From the NCBI GenBank assembly GCA_023458055.1, contig JAEXAW010000022.1, forward strand, positions 43,658-107,657: 64,000 nt of DNA, given 5' to 3'. The stretch comes from Pseudomonadota bacterium (GTDB taxonomy: Bacteria > Pseudomonadota > Alphaproteobacteria > Sphingomonadales > Sphingomonadaceae). Made by a program: the position numbers and the translations under genes. The number at the start of each line of letters is the position of its first letter. Positions within the stretch are counted from its first letter, which is position 1. This document shows, in pieces, positions 26,960 through 34,739 of this stretch. Below the pieces are notes generated by a model, which saw nothing but the letters and a program-made list of their open reading frames with translations, searched no databases and was not told the origin of the DNA.

Positions 26960-28257
26960 TCCGCCGCCTCCATCATTGCGCCGCCGCCTTTGGCTTCATT
27001 GATGCGCCGCTCCAATTCCGGGCGGAAATGGCGGATCAGCCCTTGGATCGGCCACGCGGCAGCATCGCCGAGCGCGCAAATCGTGTGGCCTTCAACCTGT
27101 TTGGTGACGTCGAGCAACATGTCGATTTCGCTGATGTCCGCATCGCCTTCGCGCAGGCGTTCCATCACACGCCACATCCAGCCGGTGCCTTCACGGCAGG
27201 GGGTGCACTGGCCGCAGCTTTCATGTTTGTAGAAATAGCTGAGGCGCGCAATCGCCCGGACGATGTCGGTGGATTTATCCATCACGATTACCGCTGCCGT
27301 GCCAAGGCCGGAACCGACTTCCTTAAGCCCGTCAAAGTCCATCGGTGCGTCCATGATCTGTGCGGCCGGGACCAGTGGCACCGAAGACCCGCCGGGGATC
27401 ACCGCGAGCAGATTGTCCCACCCGCCCCGGATGCCGCCGCAATGTTTTTCGATCAGTTCGCGGAACGGGATCGACATGGCTTCTTCGACCACGCACGGCT
27501 TTTCGACATGGCCGGAAATCTGGAACAGCTTGGTGCCCGCATTATTGGGGCGACCAAAGCTGGCGAACCATGCCGCCCCGCGCCGCAATATGGTCGGGCC
27601 GACCGCGATGGATTCGACATTATTGACCGTGGTCGGGCAGCCATAAAGACCGGCTCCGGCCGGGAATGGCGGCTTCAAGCGCGGCTGGCCCTTTTTGCCC
27701 TCGAGGCTTTCGATCATCGCGGTTTCTTCGCCGCAAATATAAGCGCCAGCTCCGCGATGCATGAACACGTCGAAATCATAGCCCGATTTGGCCGCATTCT
27801 TGCCGAGCAACCCTGCAGAATATGCCTCGCGGATCGCGGCTTCGAGGATCTTCGCCTCATAAATATATTCACCGCGAATATAGATATAGGCAGCGCGCGC
27901 GCGCATCGCGTAGCCCGCGATCAGCGCGCCTTCCAACAATTTGTGCGGATCATGGCGGATGATCTCGCGGTCCTTGCAGGAACCGGGCTCGGATTCATCC
28001 GCATTGATGACCAAGAAGCTCGGGCGGCCATCTTTCGATTCCTTAGGCATGAAGCTCCACTTCATGCCGGTCGGGAAGCCTGCGCCACCACGCCCGCGCA
28101 AGCCCGAGGCCTTGATTTCCTCGATGATCGCATCCTGCCCCTTGGCCATCAGCGCCTTGGTATTGTCCCAATCGCCGCGCTTTTCAGCAGCGGCCAGCTT
28201 CCAGCTTTGGAAGCCGTAGAGATTGGTGAAAATGCGGTCTTTGTCCTGAAGGCTCAT
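26956..28257 (-). CDS. nuoF: NADH-quinone oxidoreductase subunit F
   Basis: The NADH- and FMN-binding subunit of complex I, 433 residues, cytoplasmic face. Marks: the NADH-binding GLRGRGGAGFPTGMKWSFMP, FMN region NADESEPGSCKDREI, GAGAYICGEETAMIESLEG, and the N3 cluster motif ESCGQCTPCREGTGW with a distant Cys in HTICALGDAAAWP. A 120-base gap upstream contains a palindromic repeat. The downstream end overlaps the unrecognised 172-residue gene by four bases. Confidence 0.97.
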   Translation of the reverse strand: MSLQDKDRIFTNLYGFQSWKLAAAEKRGDWDNTKALMAKGQDAIIEEIKASGLRGRGGAGFPTGMKWSFMPKESKDGRPSFLVINADESEPGSCKDREIIRHDPHKLLEGALIAGYAMRARAAYIYIRGEYIYEAKILEAAIREAYSAGLLGKNAAKSGYDFDVFMHRGAGAYICGEETAMIESLEGKKGQPRLKPPFPAGAGLYGCPTTVNNVESIAVGPTILRRGAAWFASFGRPNNAGTKLFQISGHVEKPCVVEEAMSIPFRELIEKHCGGIRGGWDNLLAVIPGGSSVPLVPAAQIMDAPMDFDGLKEVGSGLGTAAVIVMDKSTDIVRAIARLSYFYKHESCGQCTPCREGTGWMWRVMERLREGDADISEIDMLLDVTKQVEGHTICALGDAAAWPIQGLIRHFRPELERRINEAKGGGAMMEAAE

Positions 28258-28277
28258 GCTTTACCTCCACTATGCAT

Positions 28278-28362
28278 CGTCATTGCGAGGAGGCGAAGCC
28301 GACGCGGCAATCCAGAGTCGCCGCAAACCGCCCTGGATTGCTTTGCTTCGCTCGCAATGACG
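28278..28362. repeat. Palindromic intergenic repeat, CGTCATTGCGAG family
   Basis: An 85-base element between nuoE and nuoF with inverted ends: CGTCATTGCGAG at the left, CTCGCAATGACG at the right, followed inward by GGCAATCCAG and CTGGATTGC. This sequence type is a widespread intergenic repeat in Alphaproteobacteria. It can form one long hairpin on the nuo message. Confidence 0.85.
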
Positions 28363-28378
28363 AGGGAAAGAATAAGAC

Positions 28379-29050
28379 TCACTTCCCCCACTCCTTCCGG
28401 TAATCATGGTTGGCCTTGACCATTTCCTTGAGCGTGGTCGGGCCACCTTCTGGCGCGCTGGTCTGACGGTCGATTTGCGGGCCGATCTTGGGCTGCTTAC
28501 CCTCGGCCAGATCATCGAGGATCGCGCTCATGCTGTCATAGGTCAGATCTTCATAATTATCGTCGTTGATCTGGACCATCGGCGCATTGGTGCAGGTGCC
28601 GAGACATTCAACTTCGGTCAGCGTGAACAGGCCATCCGGCGTGGTCTTGCCCTTGACCAGCCCCTTATTCTTGCACGCCGCCATCACATCGTCGGAGCCG
28701 CGCAACATGCAGGGCGTGGTGCCGCACACTTGCACGTGGAATTTGCCGACGGGCGCGAGATTATACATGGTGTAGAAGGTCGCGACCTCGAACACGCGCA
28801 TATAAGGCATGCCGAGTTGCGCGGCGATATATTCCATCACCGGCAAGGGCAGCCAGCCCTGCGTTCCGGTTTCCTCGCCGACCTGACGCTGGGCAAGGTC
28901 GAGCAGGCCCATCACGGCGGACGCCTGACGGCCATTGGGATAATGCAGGATCAATTCCTTGGCGCGGACCGAATTTTGCTTCGTCCAGGCAAAATTACCC
29001 CAGCGCGCGCGGGTTTCCTGTTCATCGGGAAGATGTGCTGCGTCAGCCAT
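28379..29050 (-). CDS. nuoE: NADH-quinone oxidoreductase subunit E
   Basis: The 24-kDa-type thioredoxin-fold subunit of complex I carrying the [2Fe-2S] cluster N1a, 223 residues. Cluster cysteines are in CGTTPCMLRG and, about 40 residues later, ECLGTCTNAPMVQIN. The N-terminal helical region has LPVMEYIAAQLGMP and VFEVATFYTMYNL. The start at 29050 overlaps the small membrane gene by eight bases. A polar tail of about 55 residues follows the cluster domain. Confidence 0.96.
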   Translation of the reverse strand: MADAAHLPDEQETRARWGNFAWTKQNSVRAKELILHYPNGRQASAVMGLLDLAQRQVGEETGTQGWLPLPVMEYIAAQLGMPYMRVFEVATFYTMYNLAPVGKFHVQVCGTTPCMLRGSDDVMAACKNKGLVKGKTTPDGLFTLTEVECLGTCTNAPMVQINDDNYEDLTYDSMSAILDDLAEGKQPKIGPQIDRQTSAPEGGPTTLKEMVKANHDYRKEWGK

Positions 29051-29252
29051 TCTCTATTTCCTCACTGGCAACGCGGGCATTTTGTTTAATTTGCCGGCTA
29101 ATCTGCAACGCTACGGCACAAACGAACGCGGTCATCGCCCATATGGCCACTGGGTTCGGAACAAGCTCAAGCAAGCGCAATACCCATAAAGTGATCGACA
29201 CTCCGTAGCCAACACCGATCAATATATCCCAATAGTTGAAGCGTTCGCTCAC
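29043..29252 (-). CDS. Unrecognised 69-residue membrane protein inside the nuo operon
   Basis: A small protein between nuoD and nuoE: its ATG overlaps the nuoD stop (ATGA at 29249-29252) and its end overlaps the nuoE start by eight bases. Two hydrophobic segments, near residues 8-30 (LIGVGYGVSITLWVLRLLEL) and 33-51 (PVAIWAMTAFVCAVALQI), suggest a helical hairpin, with a basic then acidic tail (RQIKQNARVASEEIENG). I do not recognise the family. Its position suggests an accessory role near complex I, but no family evidence supports it. Confidence 0.75.
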   Translation of the reverse strand: MSERFNYWDILIGVGYGVSITLWVLRLLELVPNPVAIWAMTAFVCAVALQISRQIKQNARVASEEIENG

Positions 29253-30484
29253 CGGTCACACTCCCCGAACACGATGTCCATCGCGCCCAGAATGGCGGTG
29301 GCGTCCGCGAGCATGTGGCCCTTGGTCATGAAGTCCATCGCCTGCAGATGCGAGAAAGCCGTAGGGCGGATTTTGCAGCGATAGGGTTTGTTCGACCCAT
29401 CGCTTACTAGATAGACGCCGAATTCGCCTTTGGGGCTTTCGGTCGCGACGTAAACTTCTCCCGCCGGGACATGGAAACCCTCGGTATAAAGTTTGAAATG
29501 GTGGATGAGTGATTCCATATCCCGTTTCATCTCGCCGCGCTTGGGCGGAACCACCTTGCGATCAAGGCTCGCAATCGGGCCTTCGGGCATTTCGTTGAGG
29601 CACTGCTTGATGATGCGCGCCGATTGATAGACTTCCTGCACGCGTACCATGAAGCGGTCATAACAATCGCCGCGCGTGCCGACCGGGATTTCAAAATCCA
29701 TGCGGTCATAGACATCATAAGGCTGCGCCTTGCGCAAGTCCCACGCGATGCCGGAGCCGCGGATCATCGGACCGGAAAAGCCCCAGGCAAGTGCATCTTC
29801 CTTACTCACCGTCGCGATATCGACGTTGCGCTGTTTGAAGATGCGGTTGTCGATGACGAGGCTCATGGCATCGCCGAAAAGTTTGGGCAGGCGCGTTTCG
29901 CACCATTCGCCAATGTCAGCGAGGAGCTTCAACGGCGCATCCTGATGGACGCCGCCGGGGCGGAACCAGGCCGAGTGCATCCGCGCGCCCGAGACGCGCT
30001 CGAAAAAATTGAGGCAATCTTCGCGCAGTTCGAACACCCACAGGTTCGGCGTCATCGCGCCGACGTCCATGACGTGCGACCCGATGTTGAGCATGTGATT
30101 GCAGATGCGCGTCAGTTCCGCGAACAGCACGCGCAGATATTGCGCCCGCACTGGCACTTCGAGGTTGAGCAGCTTTTCGATCGCGAGGACGTAGCTATGC
30201 TCCATGCCGAGCGGCGAACAATAATCGAGCCGGTCGAAATAGGGGAGCGCCTGCAAATAGGTTTTATATTCGATCAGCTTTTCGGTGCCGCGATGGAGGA
30301 GGCCGACATGCGGGTCGACCCGTTCCACAATCTCGCCATCCAGTTCCATCACCATGCGCAACACGCCGTGCGCCGCCGGATGCTGGGGTCCGAAGTTGAT
30401 CGTATAGTTGGTGATCTCAAGATCACCCGGCGTCGGATCAGCGGCATCGGTAATGCCCGACAGTTCCTGGAGAAAATCAGCCAT
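29249..30484 (-). CDS. nuoD: NADH-quinone oxidoreductase subunit D
   Basis: The 49-kDa-type subunit forming the quinone-binding site with NuoB and NuoH, 411 residues. Marks: NFGPQHPAAHGVLRMVMELDGE with the quinone-site His, HVGLLHRGTEKLIEYKTY, DYCSPLGMEHSY, and the C-terminal GEFGVYLVSDGSNKPYRCKIR and ILGAMDIVFGECDR. Its ATG shares one base with the nuoC stop. It is a separate gene, not the NuoCD fusion of enterobacteria. Confidence 0.97.
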   Translation of the reverse strand: MADFLQELSGITDAADPTPGDLEITNYTINFGPQHPAAHGVLRMVMELDGEIVERVDPHVGLLHRGTEKLIEYKTYLQALPYFDRLDYCSPLGMEHSYVLAIEKLLNLEVPVRAQYLRVLFAELTRICNHMLNIGSHVMDVGAMTPNLWVFELREDCLNFFERVSGARMHSAWFRPGGVHQDAPLKLLADIGEWCETRLPKLFGDAMSLVIDNRIFKQRNVDIATVSKEDALAWGFSGPMIRGSGIAWDLRKAQPYDVYDRMDFEIPVGTRGDCYDRFMVRVQEVYQSARIIKQCLNEMPEGPIASLDRKVVPPKRGEMKRDMESLIHHFKLYTEGFHVPAGEVYVATESPKGEFGVYLVSDGSNKPYRCKIRPTAFSHLQAMDFMTKGHMLADATAILGAMDIVFGECDR

Positions 30485-31362
30485 TATGCCTTATCCCCCT
30501 TGGGCTTGCGGGTGGTGGTTTTGGGCGACGCGGCCTTTTTGGCCGCCGGTTTCTTTGCAGGCGCATCGACCACTGCTTTTTTCACTTTGGGTGCCGGTTT
30601 TGCAGCGACCTCATTGGCCTTGGCACCAGCGCCGGTATCCGACGGCTTTTCCGTCGTCTTCGGCGTTGGCGGAGGCGGTGCGGGTGCTGGCTTTGCCGTG
30701 CCACCGCCGGCCGGAACCGGGGTCGGCGCGCCGGGCGCTTCGCCGCGGGCCTTTTCATCGCCGGGGAGGATATATTCCGCCCCTTCCCACGGGCTCATGA
30801 AATCAAAGCTGCGGAAATCCTGCGCGAGCTTGACGGGCTCATACACGACACGCTTTTCGGTTTCGGAATAGCGCAGCTCAACATAGCCGGTGAGCGGGAA
30901 ATCCTTGCGGAACGGATGGCCCTTAAAGCCATAATCGGTGAGGATACGGCGCAGGTCCGGATGGCCGGAGAAGAGCACGCCATACATATCGAACACTTCG
31001 CGCTCGAGCCAACCTGCAACGGGCCATACACCGGTGATCGAAGGCACGGGTGTCGCCTCATCGGTTGTCACCTTGACGCGGAGGCGATGGTTGCGCGTGA
31101 CGGAAAGCAAATGATAGCAAACCTCGAAACGCTCCGCGCGGTCGGGATAGTCGACTCCGGCGATTTCGACGAGTTGTTGATAGTCCATGCCATCGCGCAG
31201 CTGCGTCATGCAGCCGACAATATCGGCCTTGTTGACCGTCAACGAAACTTCGCCGACCAGCTCCACCGCTTCGAGCAAATCCTTGCCGAGCAGTTTTTTA
31301 GCCGCTGCGATAACGCCGTCATTGCTCGCATATTTGGGCGCAGGATGAAGGACCTCGCTCAT
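30484..31362 (-). CDS. nuoC: NADH-quinone oxidoreductase subunit C with long basic tail
   Basis: The 30-kDa-type peripheral subunit of complex I. Residues 1-195 hold the normal domain: VDYPDRAERFEVCYHLLSV, WLEREVFDMYGVLFSGHPDL and RRILTDYGFKGHPFRKDFPL. The start at 31362 is fixed by the ATGA overlap with nuoB. An unusual tail of about 90 residues follows: first Pro/Ala-rich (KPAPAPPPPTPK), then Lys/Ala-rich repeats (APAKKPAAKKAASPK) like histone H1 tails. It is presumably disordered and positively charged. The tail is in frame right up to the nuoD start, so it is not a frameshift artefact within this sequence. Confidence 0.95.
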   Translation of the reverse strand: MSEVLHPAPKYASNDGVIAAAKKLLGKDLLEAVELVGEVSLTVNKADIVGCMTQLRDGMDYQQLVEIAGVDYPDRAERFEVCYHLLSVTRNHRLRVKVTTDEATPVPSITGVWPVAGWLEREVFDMYGVLFSGHPDLRRILTDYGFKGHPFRKDFPLTGYVELRYSETEKRVVYEPVKLAQDFRSFDFMSPWEGAEYILPGDEKARGEAPGAPTPVPAGGGTAKPAPAPPPPTPKTTEKPSDTGAGAKANEVAAKPAPKVKKAVVDAPAKKPAAKKAASPKTTTRKPKGDKA

Positions 31363-31916
31363 CGTTCGATCGTCCCTTCGCGGCGGATTTTGCGCTGCAG
31401 CTGCATCACACCATAAAGGAGCGCCTCCGCAGTCGGCGGGCATCCCGGCACATAAATGTCGACCGGCACGATACGATCACAGCCGCGCACAACCGAATAG
31501 CTATAATGATAATAGCCCCCGCCATTGGCACAGCTGCCCATCGAAATCACATATTTGGGTTCCGACATCTGGTCGTACACTTTGCGCAGCGCCGGAGCCA
31601 TCTTGTTGCAGAGCGTACCCGCCACGATCATCACGTCCGACTGGCGCGGCGAAGCGCGCGGGGCAACGCCGAAGCGCTCCATATCATAACGCGGCATGTT
31701 GACGTGGATCATCTCGACCGCACAGCACGCAAGGCCGAAGGTCATCCACCATAAGGAGCCGGTGCGCGCCCACTGGAACAGATCCTCGGTCGAGGTGACA
31801 AGGAAGCCCTTGTCATTCACTTCGCCGCTGAGATCGTTGAAAAAGGCCTGATCGGGCATCCGTCCGGGTTCAATCGGCAAACGCGCGAGTTCTTCAGGTG
31901 AAAGCTCTACTCCCAA
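31359..31916 (-). CDS. nuoB: NADH-quinone oxidoreductase subunit B
   Basis: Subunit carrying the terminal [4Fe-4S] cluster N2, which reduces quinone. Motifs are FGLACCAVEMIH with the tandem cysteines, GSCANGGGYYHYSYSVVRG, and VPGCPPTAEALLYG. I infer a TTG start at 31916: GGAG lies seven bases upstream, the protein then begins LGVELSPEE like relatives, and no suitable ATG exists before the conserved domain. That gives 185 residues and a 10-base overlap with nuoA. Confidence 0.95.
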   Translation of the reverse strand: MGVELSPEELARLPIEPGRMPDQAFFNDLSGEVNDKGFLVTSTEDLFQWARTGSLWWMTFGLACCAVEMIHVNMPRYDMERFGVAPRASPRQSDVMIVAGTLCNKMAPALRKVYDQMSEPKYVISMGSCANGGGYYHYSYSVVRGCDRIVPVDIYVPGCPPTAEALLYGVMQLQRKIRREGTIER

Positions 31917-32281
31917 TCGAGTGCTCCCTTTTTCCAGGCATAAACAAGGCCGAGCGCAAGTTCGGCGAGAAAGATCATCATCGTCGCCCAACCGGCCCAG
32001 CCAATATCCTTAAGGCTTACCGCCCAGGGAAAGAGGAAGGCGGCTTCAAGGTCAAAGATGATGAACAGAATGGCAACCAGATAGAAACGCACATCGAACT
32101 GCGCGCGCGAATCTTCGAACGCGGGAAAGCCGCATTCATATTCGCTCAGCTTTTCCGGATCAGGTTTGTGCGATCCGGTGAGGCGGCCAACCGCCATCGG
32201 CAGAAAGACAAACAATGCCGACAAAGCGACCGCAATCCCGAGGAATATGAGGATTGGCAGATATTGTGACAGATCGGTCAA
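31907..32281 (-). CDS. nuoA: NADH-quinone oxidoreductase subunit A
   Basis: First gene of the complex I operon; a three-helix membrane subunit of about 124 residues. Marks: YLPILIFLGIAVALSALFVF, the conserved SEYECGFPAFEDSRAQFDVR loop, and YLVAILFIIFDLEAAFLFPW. The start is uncertain: a TTG at 32281 has AAGGGG six bases upstream and yields MTDLSQYLP as in relatives, while a GTG at 32326 is in frame without a ribosome site. The operon promoter should lie between 32282 and 32426; TATAGA near 32334 on the minus strand is only a weak candidate. Confidence 0.93.
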   Translation of the reverse strand: MTDLSQYLPILIFLGIAVALSALFVFLPMAVGRLTGSHKPDPEKLSEYECGFPAFEDSRAQFDVRFYLVAILFIIFDLEAAFLFPWAVSLKDIGWAGWATMMIFLAELALGLVYAWKKGALDWE

Positions 32282-32426
32282 AATACGCCCCTTCGGCTGT
32301 TCCAAATTGCTCTTTTTGTTACCCACTGAATCTATAGCAGACTCAGTGCCCCGCCTCTAGGACGGCTGCGGCCTTCGGGCAACCCCTGAAAGGCCCGAAA
32401 TTGGCGCTATTGCGAGTGATTCTTAA

Positions 32427-33242
32427 CTAACGCAGCGCGCTTCCCACCAGCTTGTGCAGCTTGGTGTGCAAAGCGTCGTTAGAAGCGAGAAATTCGTTGC
32501 GCGTCATATATTTGTCGCCGCCCCGAAAATCCGTGATGAACCCGCCCGCTTCCTTGACGATGAGGAGCCCTGCGGCCACGTCCCAAGGCTGGAGGTCAGC
32601 TTCCCAAAAGCCATCAAACCGGCCTGCCGCGAGCCAGGCAAGATCGAGCGACGCCGCCCCGAACCGGCGGATGCCCGCAACCTCGGGCGCGATCGCCCCG
32701 AAAATCTTGCTCCATTGGGAAAAGTCACCATGCCCCATATAGGGAATCCCGGTCGCGATCAGCGCTTCATTGAGGTTGCGCCGCGACGAAACACGCAGGC
32801 GGCGGTCATGGAGCCAGGCCCCCCGCCCTTTTTCCGCCCAGAAGCTTTCGTCGGTCAGCGGTTGGTACACCAGCGCGGTCGTCACCTCGCCCCAACCCCC
32901 GCCGGGTTTCGGCTCTTGCGCCGCAATCGAAATCGCGAAATGCGGGATCGAATGGAGGAAATTGGAGGTGCCATCGAGCGGATCGACGACCCAGCGCGGC
33001 TTACCCGGAGCCCCTTCAATCTCGCCCGCTTCTTCCATCAGGAAGCCCCAATCGGGGCGCGCCTTTAACAGTTCGTCATAGAGCGTGCGTTCGGCGCGCT
33101 GGTCTGCCTTGGAGACAAAGTCCGCCGGACCCTTGGCCGAGACCTGCAGATGCTCGATCTCGCCAAAATCGCGGCGCAAGCGCGAACCCGCCTTGCGCGC
33201 CGCGCGTTCCATAACGGTCAAGAGGCCGGATAGGGCTGCCAT
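32427..33242 (-). CDS. suhB: Inositol monophosphatase family protein
   Basis: A Mg2+-dependent phosphatase of the IMPase/SuhB family, 271 residues, cytoplasmic. Metal-site motifs: FLMEEAGEIEG with the conserved Glu-Glu, and WVVDPLDGTSNFLHSIPHFA (D-P-L-D-G-T). Near the C-terminus, LQPWDVAAGLLIVKEAGG carries the second WDxAAG motif. Possible substrates are inositol phosphates or 3'-phosphoadenosine derivatives; the SuhB type also has an rRNA-antitermination role in E. coli. The ATG at 33242 is chosen for its GGGGGAGA ribosome site six bases upstream. The symbol is tentative. Confidence 0.88.
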   Translation of the reverse strand: MAALSGLLTVMERAARKAGSRLRRDFGEIEHLQVSAKGPADFVSKADQRAERTLYDELLKARPDWGFLMEEAGEIEGAPGKPRWVVDPLDGTSNFLHSIPHFAISIAAQEPKPGGGWGEVTTALVYQPLTDESFWAEKGRGAWLHDRRLRVSSRRNLNEALIATGIPYMGHGDFSQWSKIFGAIAPEVAGIRRFGAASLDLAWLAAGRFDGFWEADLQPWDVAAGLLIVKEAGGFITDFRGGDKYMTRNEFLASNDALHTKLHKLVGSALR

Positions 33243-33250
33243 ATTATATC

Positions 33251-33345
33251 TCCCCCCTCTCGCTTGCGGGAGGGGCCGGGGGTGGGATTTCAAACAATGG
33301 ACAGGCGCAAAGACCCGTCCTTAACCCTCCCGCAAGCGGGAGGGG
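33251..33345. repeat. Paired CTCCCGC hairpin repeat
   Basis: Between efp and the suhB-like gene, two copies of a palindrome face each other: CCCTCTCGCTTGCGGGAGGGG near 33254-33275 and the more perfect CCCTCCCGCAAGCGGGAGGG at 33325-33344. A C-to-T difference in the first copy weakens its stem. About 50 bases of unrelated sequence lie between. This is a common intergenic repeat type in Proteobacteria and may end the efp message. Confidence 0.8.
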
Positions 33346-33351
33346 AATTTA

Positions 33352-33915
33352 TCAGTCTGCGCGCTTCACATATTCGCGGTCATAGACATTGACGATGATG
33401 CGCGTGCCGCTTTCGATATGCGGCGGCACCATGATGCGCACGCCATTGTCGAGGATTGCAGGCTTGTAGGACGAAGAGGCGGTCTGCCCCTTCACTACGG
33501 CGTCGGCTTCGACGATGGTCGCTTCAACCTGATCGGGCAGTTCAACCGAAATCGGGCGCTCTTCCCACAATTCCAGCATCACATCCATGCCGTCCTGCAA
33601 GAAATCGGCGGCTTCACCAACCACGTCGCGGTCAATGTTGATCTGCTCGTAAGTATCCTTGTCCATGAACACGAGGCTGTTATCTTCAGCGTAAAGATAC
33701 TGGAAATCCTTGGTATCGAGGCGCACCTTTTCGACCGTGTCCGCACTGCGGAAACGGACGTTGGTCTTGCGGCCATCGATGAGGTTCTTCATTTCCACCT
33801 GCATGAACGCGCCGCCTTTGCCGGGCTGGGTATGCTGGGTCTTGGCAACTTTCCAGATGCCGCCTTCATATTCAAGGACATTGCCGGGACGAATGTCGAC
33901 GCCGCTGATTTTCAT
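33352..33915 (-). CDS. efp: Elongation factor P
   Basis: Translation factor that relieves ribosome stalling at polyproline stretches, 187 residues with three beta-barrel domains. The tip loop THTQPGKGGAFMQV places the modifiable lysine at residue 33, next to conserved Pro and Gly. The C-terminal ILDNGVRIMVPPHIESGTRI and YDREYVKRAD are typical. Start at 33915 matches the universal MKISGVDIRPG beginning; the longer frame upstream is not supported. No epmA/epmB genes are nearby. The Pro-rich NuoC tail encoded nearby is the sort of sequence that needs this factor. Confidence 0.96.
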   Translation of the reverse strand: MKISGVDIRPGNVLEYEGGIWKVAKTQHTQPGKGGAFMQVEMKNLIDGRKTNVRFRSADTVEKVRLDTKDFQYLYAEDNSLVFMDKDTYEQINIDRDVVGEAADFLQDGMDVMLELWEERPISVELPDQVEATIVEADAVVKGQTASSSYKPAILDNGVRIMVPPHIESGTRIIVNVYDREYVKRAD

Positions 33916-34015
33916 GGGTGTTTTCTCGCTAAGATGGAAAAGAGCCGCACGGCCCTGTCGTCCGTGTTGATGCGCGCCTTTATAGCGCAGCGGCGCGGAG
34001 TGCAAGCCTTGGCGT

Positions 34016-34717
34016 TTATTGCTTTTGGGTAAGCAGCGGATAAGGATTTAGCGCGGTTCCCGCCGACCAACTTGCGTCCGGCTCGGTTGCCATCACCGCG
34101 AAATGGAGATGCGGCCCATCGGGACTCGCATTGCCGGAAAAACCGACGATGCCAATAGGGTCACCGGCCTTGAGCGCCATTTTTTCCCGCAGGCTCGCGG
34201 CATAGCCATCAAGATGCGCATAATAATAGATGATGCGGCGGTCAGGCGAGCGCACATAAACGGTATGCCCGCCCTTGTCGCTCTCCCAGATTTTCTCGAC
34301 CGTTCCGGGTGCCGCCGCGATGACGGGCGTGCCGAGCGGGGCCATAATATCGATCGCATCATGAACGCGCGCACCCGCATCGCGCGCTTGGGAGAAGGTG
34401 TCGACCAGCTCGTTCGGCTTCACACCAACTACGGGAATGGCAAGTGCGCCGACCACCACCGGGGCTACCGGCTCCAGCGCAACGCGTTTGGCCGGCTGGC
34501 GGGTGGAGGTGGCAGCGGGGCTATTGGTCATACTGTCCGGCACGGGTGCGGATTTGGCAGCGGCTTGGGCTGCGTTGATGGGAGGGCGACCGTTAAAACC
34601 GAACAGGTCATAAGCAATGACCCAATAAGCCGAGGTCGCCGCCGCCGTCACGACCGCTGTTGCAATCGTGATCCGCGCTTTTTCCATCCAACGCAGCGAG
34701 TTTTCCCGTGCGGTCAT
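34016..34717 (-). CDS. M23 (LytM-type) metallopeptidase
   Basis: A 233-residue protein with an N-terminal membrane anchor or signal (ITIATAVVTAAATSAYWVIA, residues 16-35), a Pro/Ala-rich linker, and a C-terminal M23 peptidase domain in the periplasm. Zinc ligands are visible as H and D in ARVHDAIDIMAP and the HLH of GPHLHFAVM; the conserved GHTVYVRSPDRRIIYYYAHL is present. These enzymes cut peptidoglycan peptide crosslinks, or act as non-catalytic activators, though the ligands here look intact. It follows the L,D-transpeptidase gene by 22 bases on the same strand with a GGGGAGGGG ribosome site, so both likely remodel the wall together. Confidence 0.88.
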   Translation of the reverse strand: MTARENSLRWMEKARITIATAVVTAAATSAYWVIAYDLFGFNGRPPINAAQAAAKSAPVPDSMTNSPAATSTRQPAKRVALEPVAPVVVGALAIPVVGVKPNELVDTFSQARDAGARVHDAIDIMAPLGTPVIAAAPGTVEKIWESDKGGHTVYVRSPDRRIIYYYAHLDGYAASLREKMALKAGDPIGIVGFSGNASPDGPHLHFAVMATEPDASWSAGTALNPYPLLTQKQ

Positions 34718-34739
34718 ATTTTCCCCTCCCCGCGCTCCG

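Noticed and set aside
22018..28362. CRISPR array formed by the repeated palindromes in the nuo region
   Set aside because: Copies are few, are kilobases apart, belong to different families and have no regular spacers.
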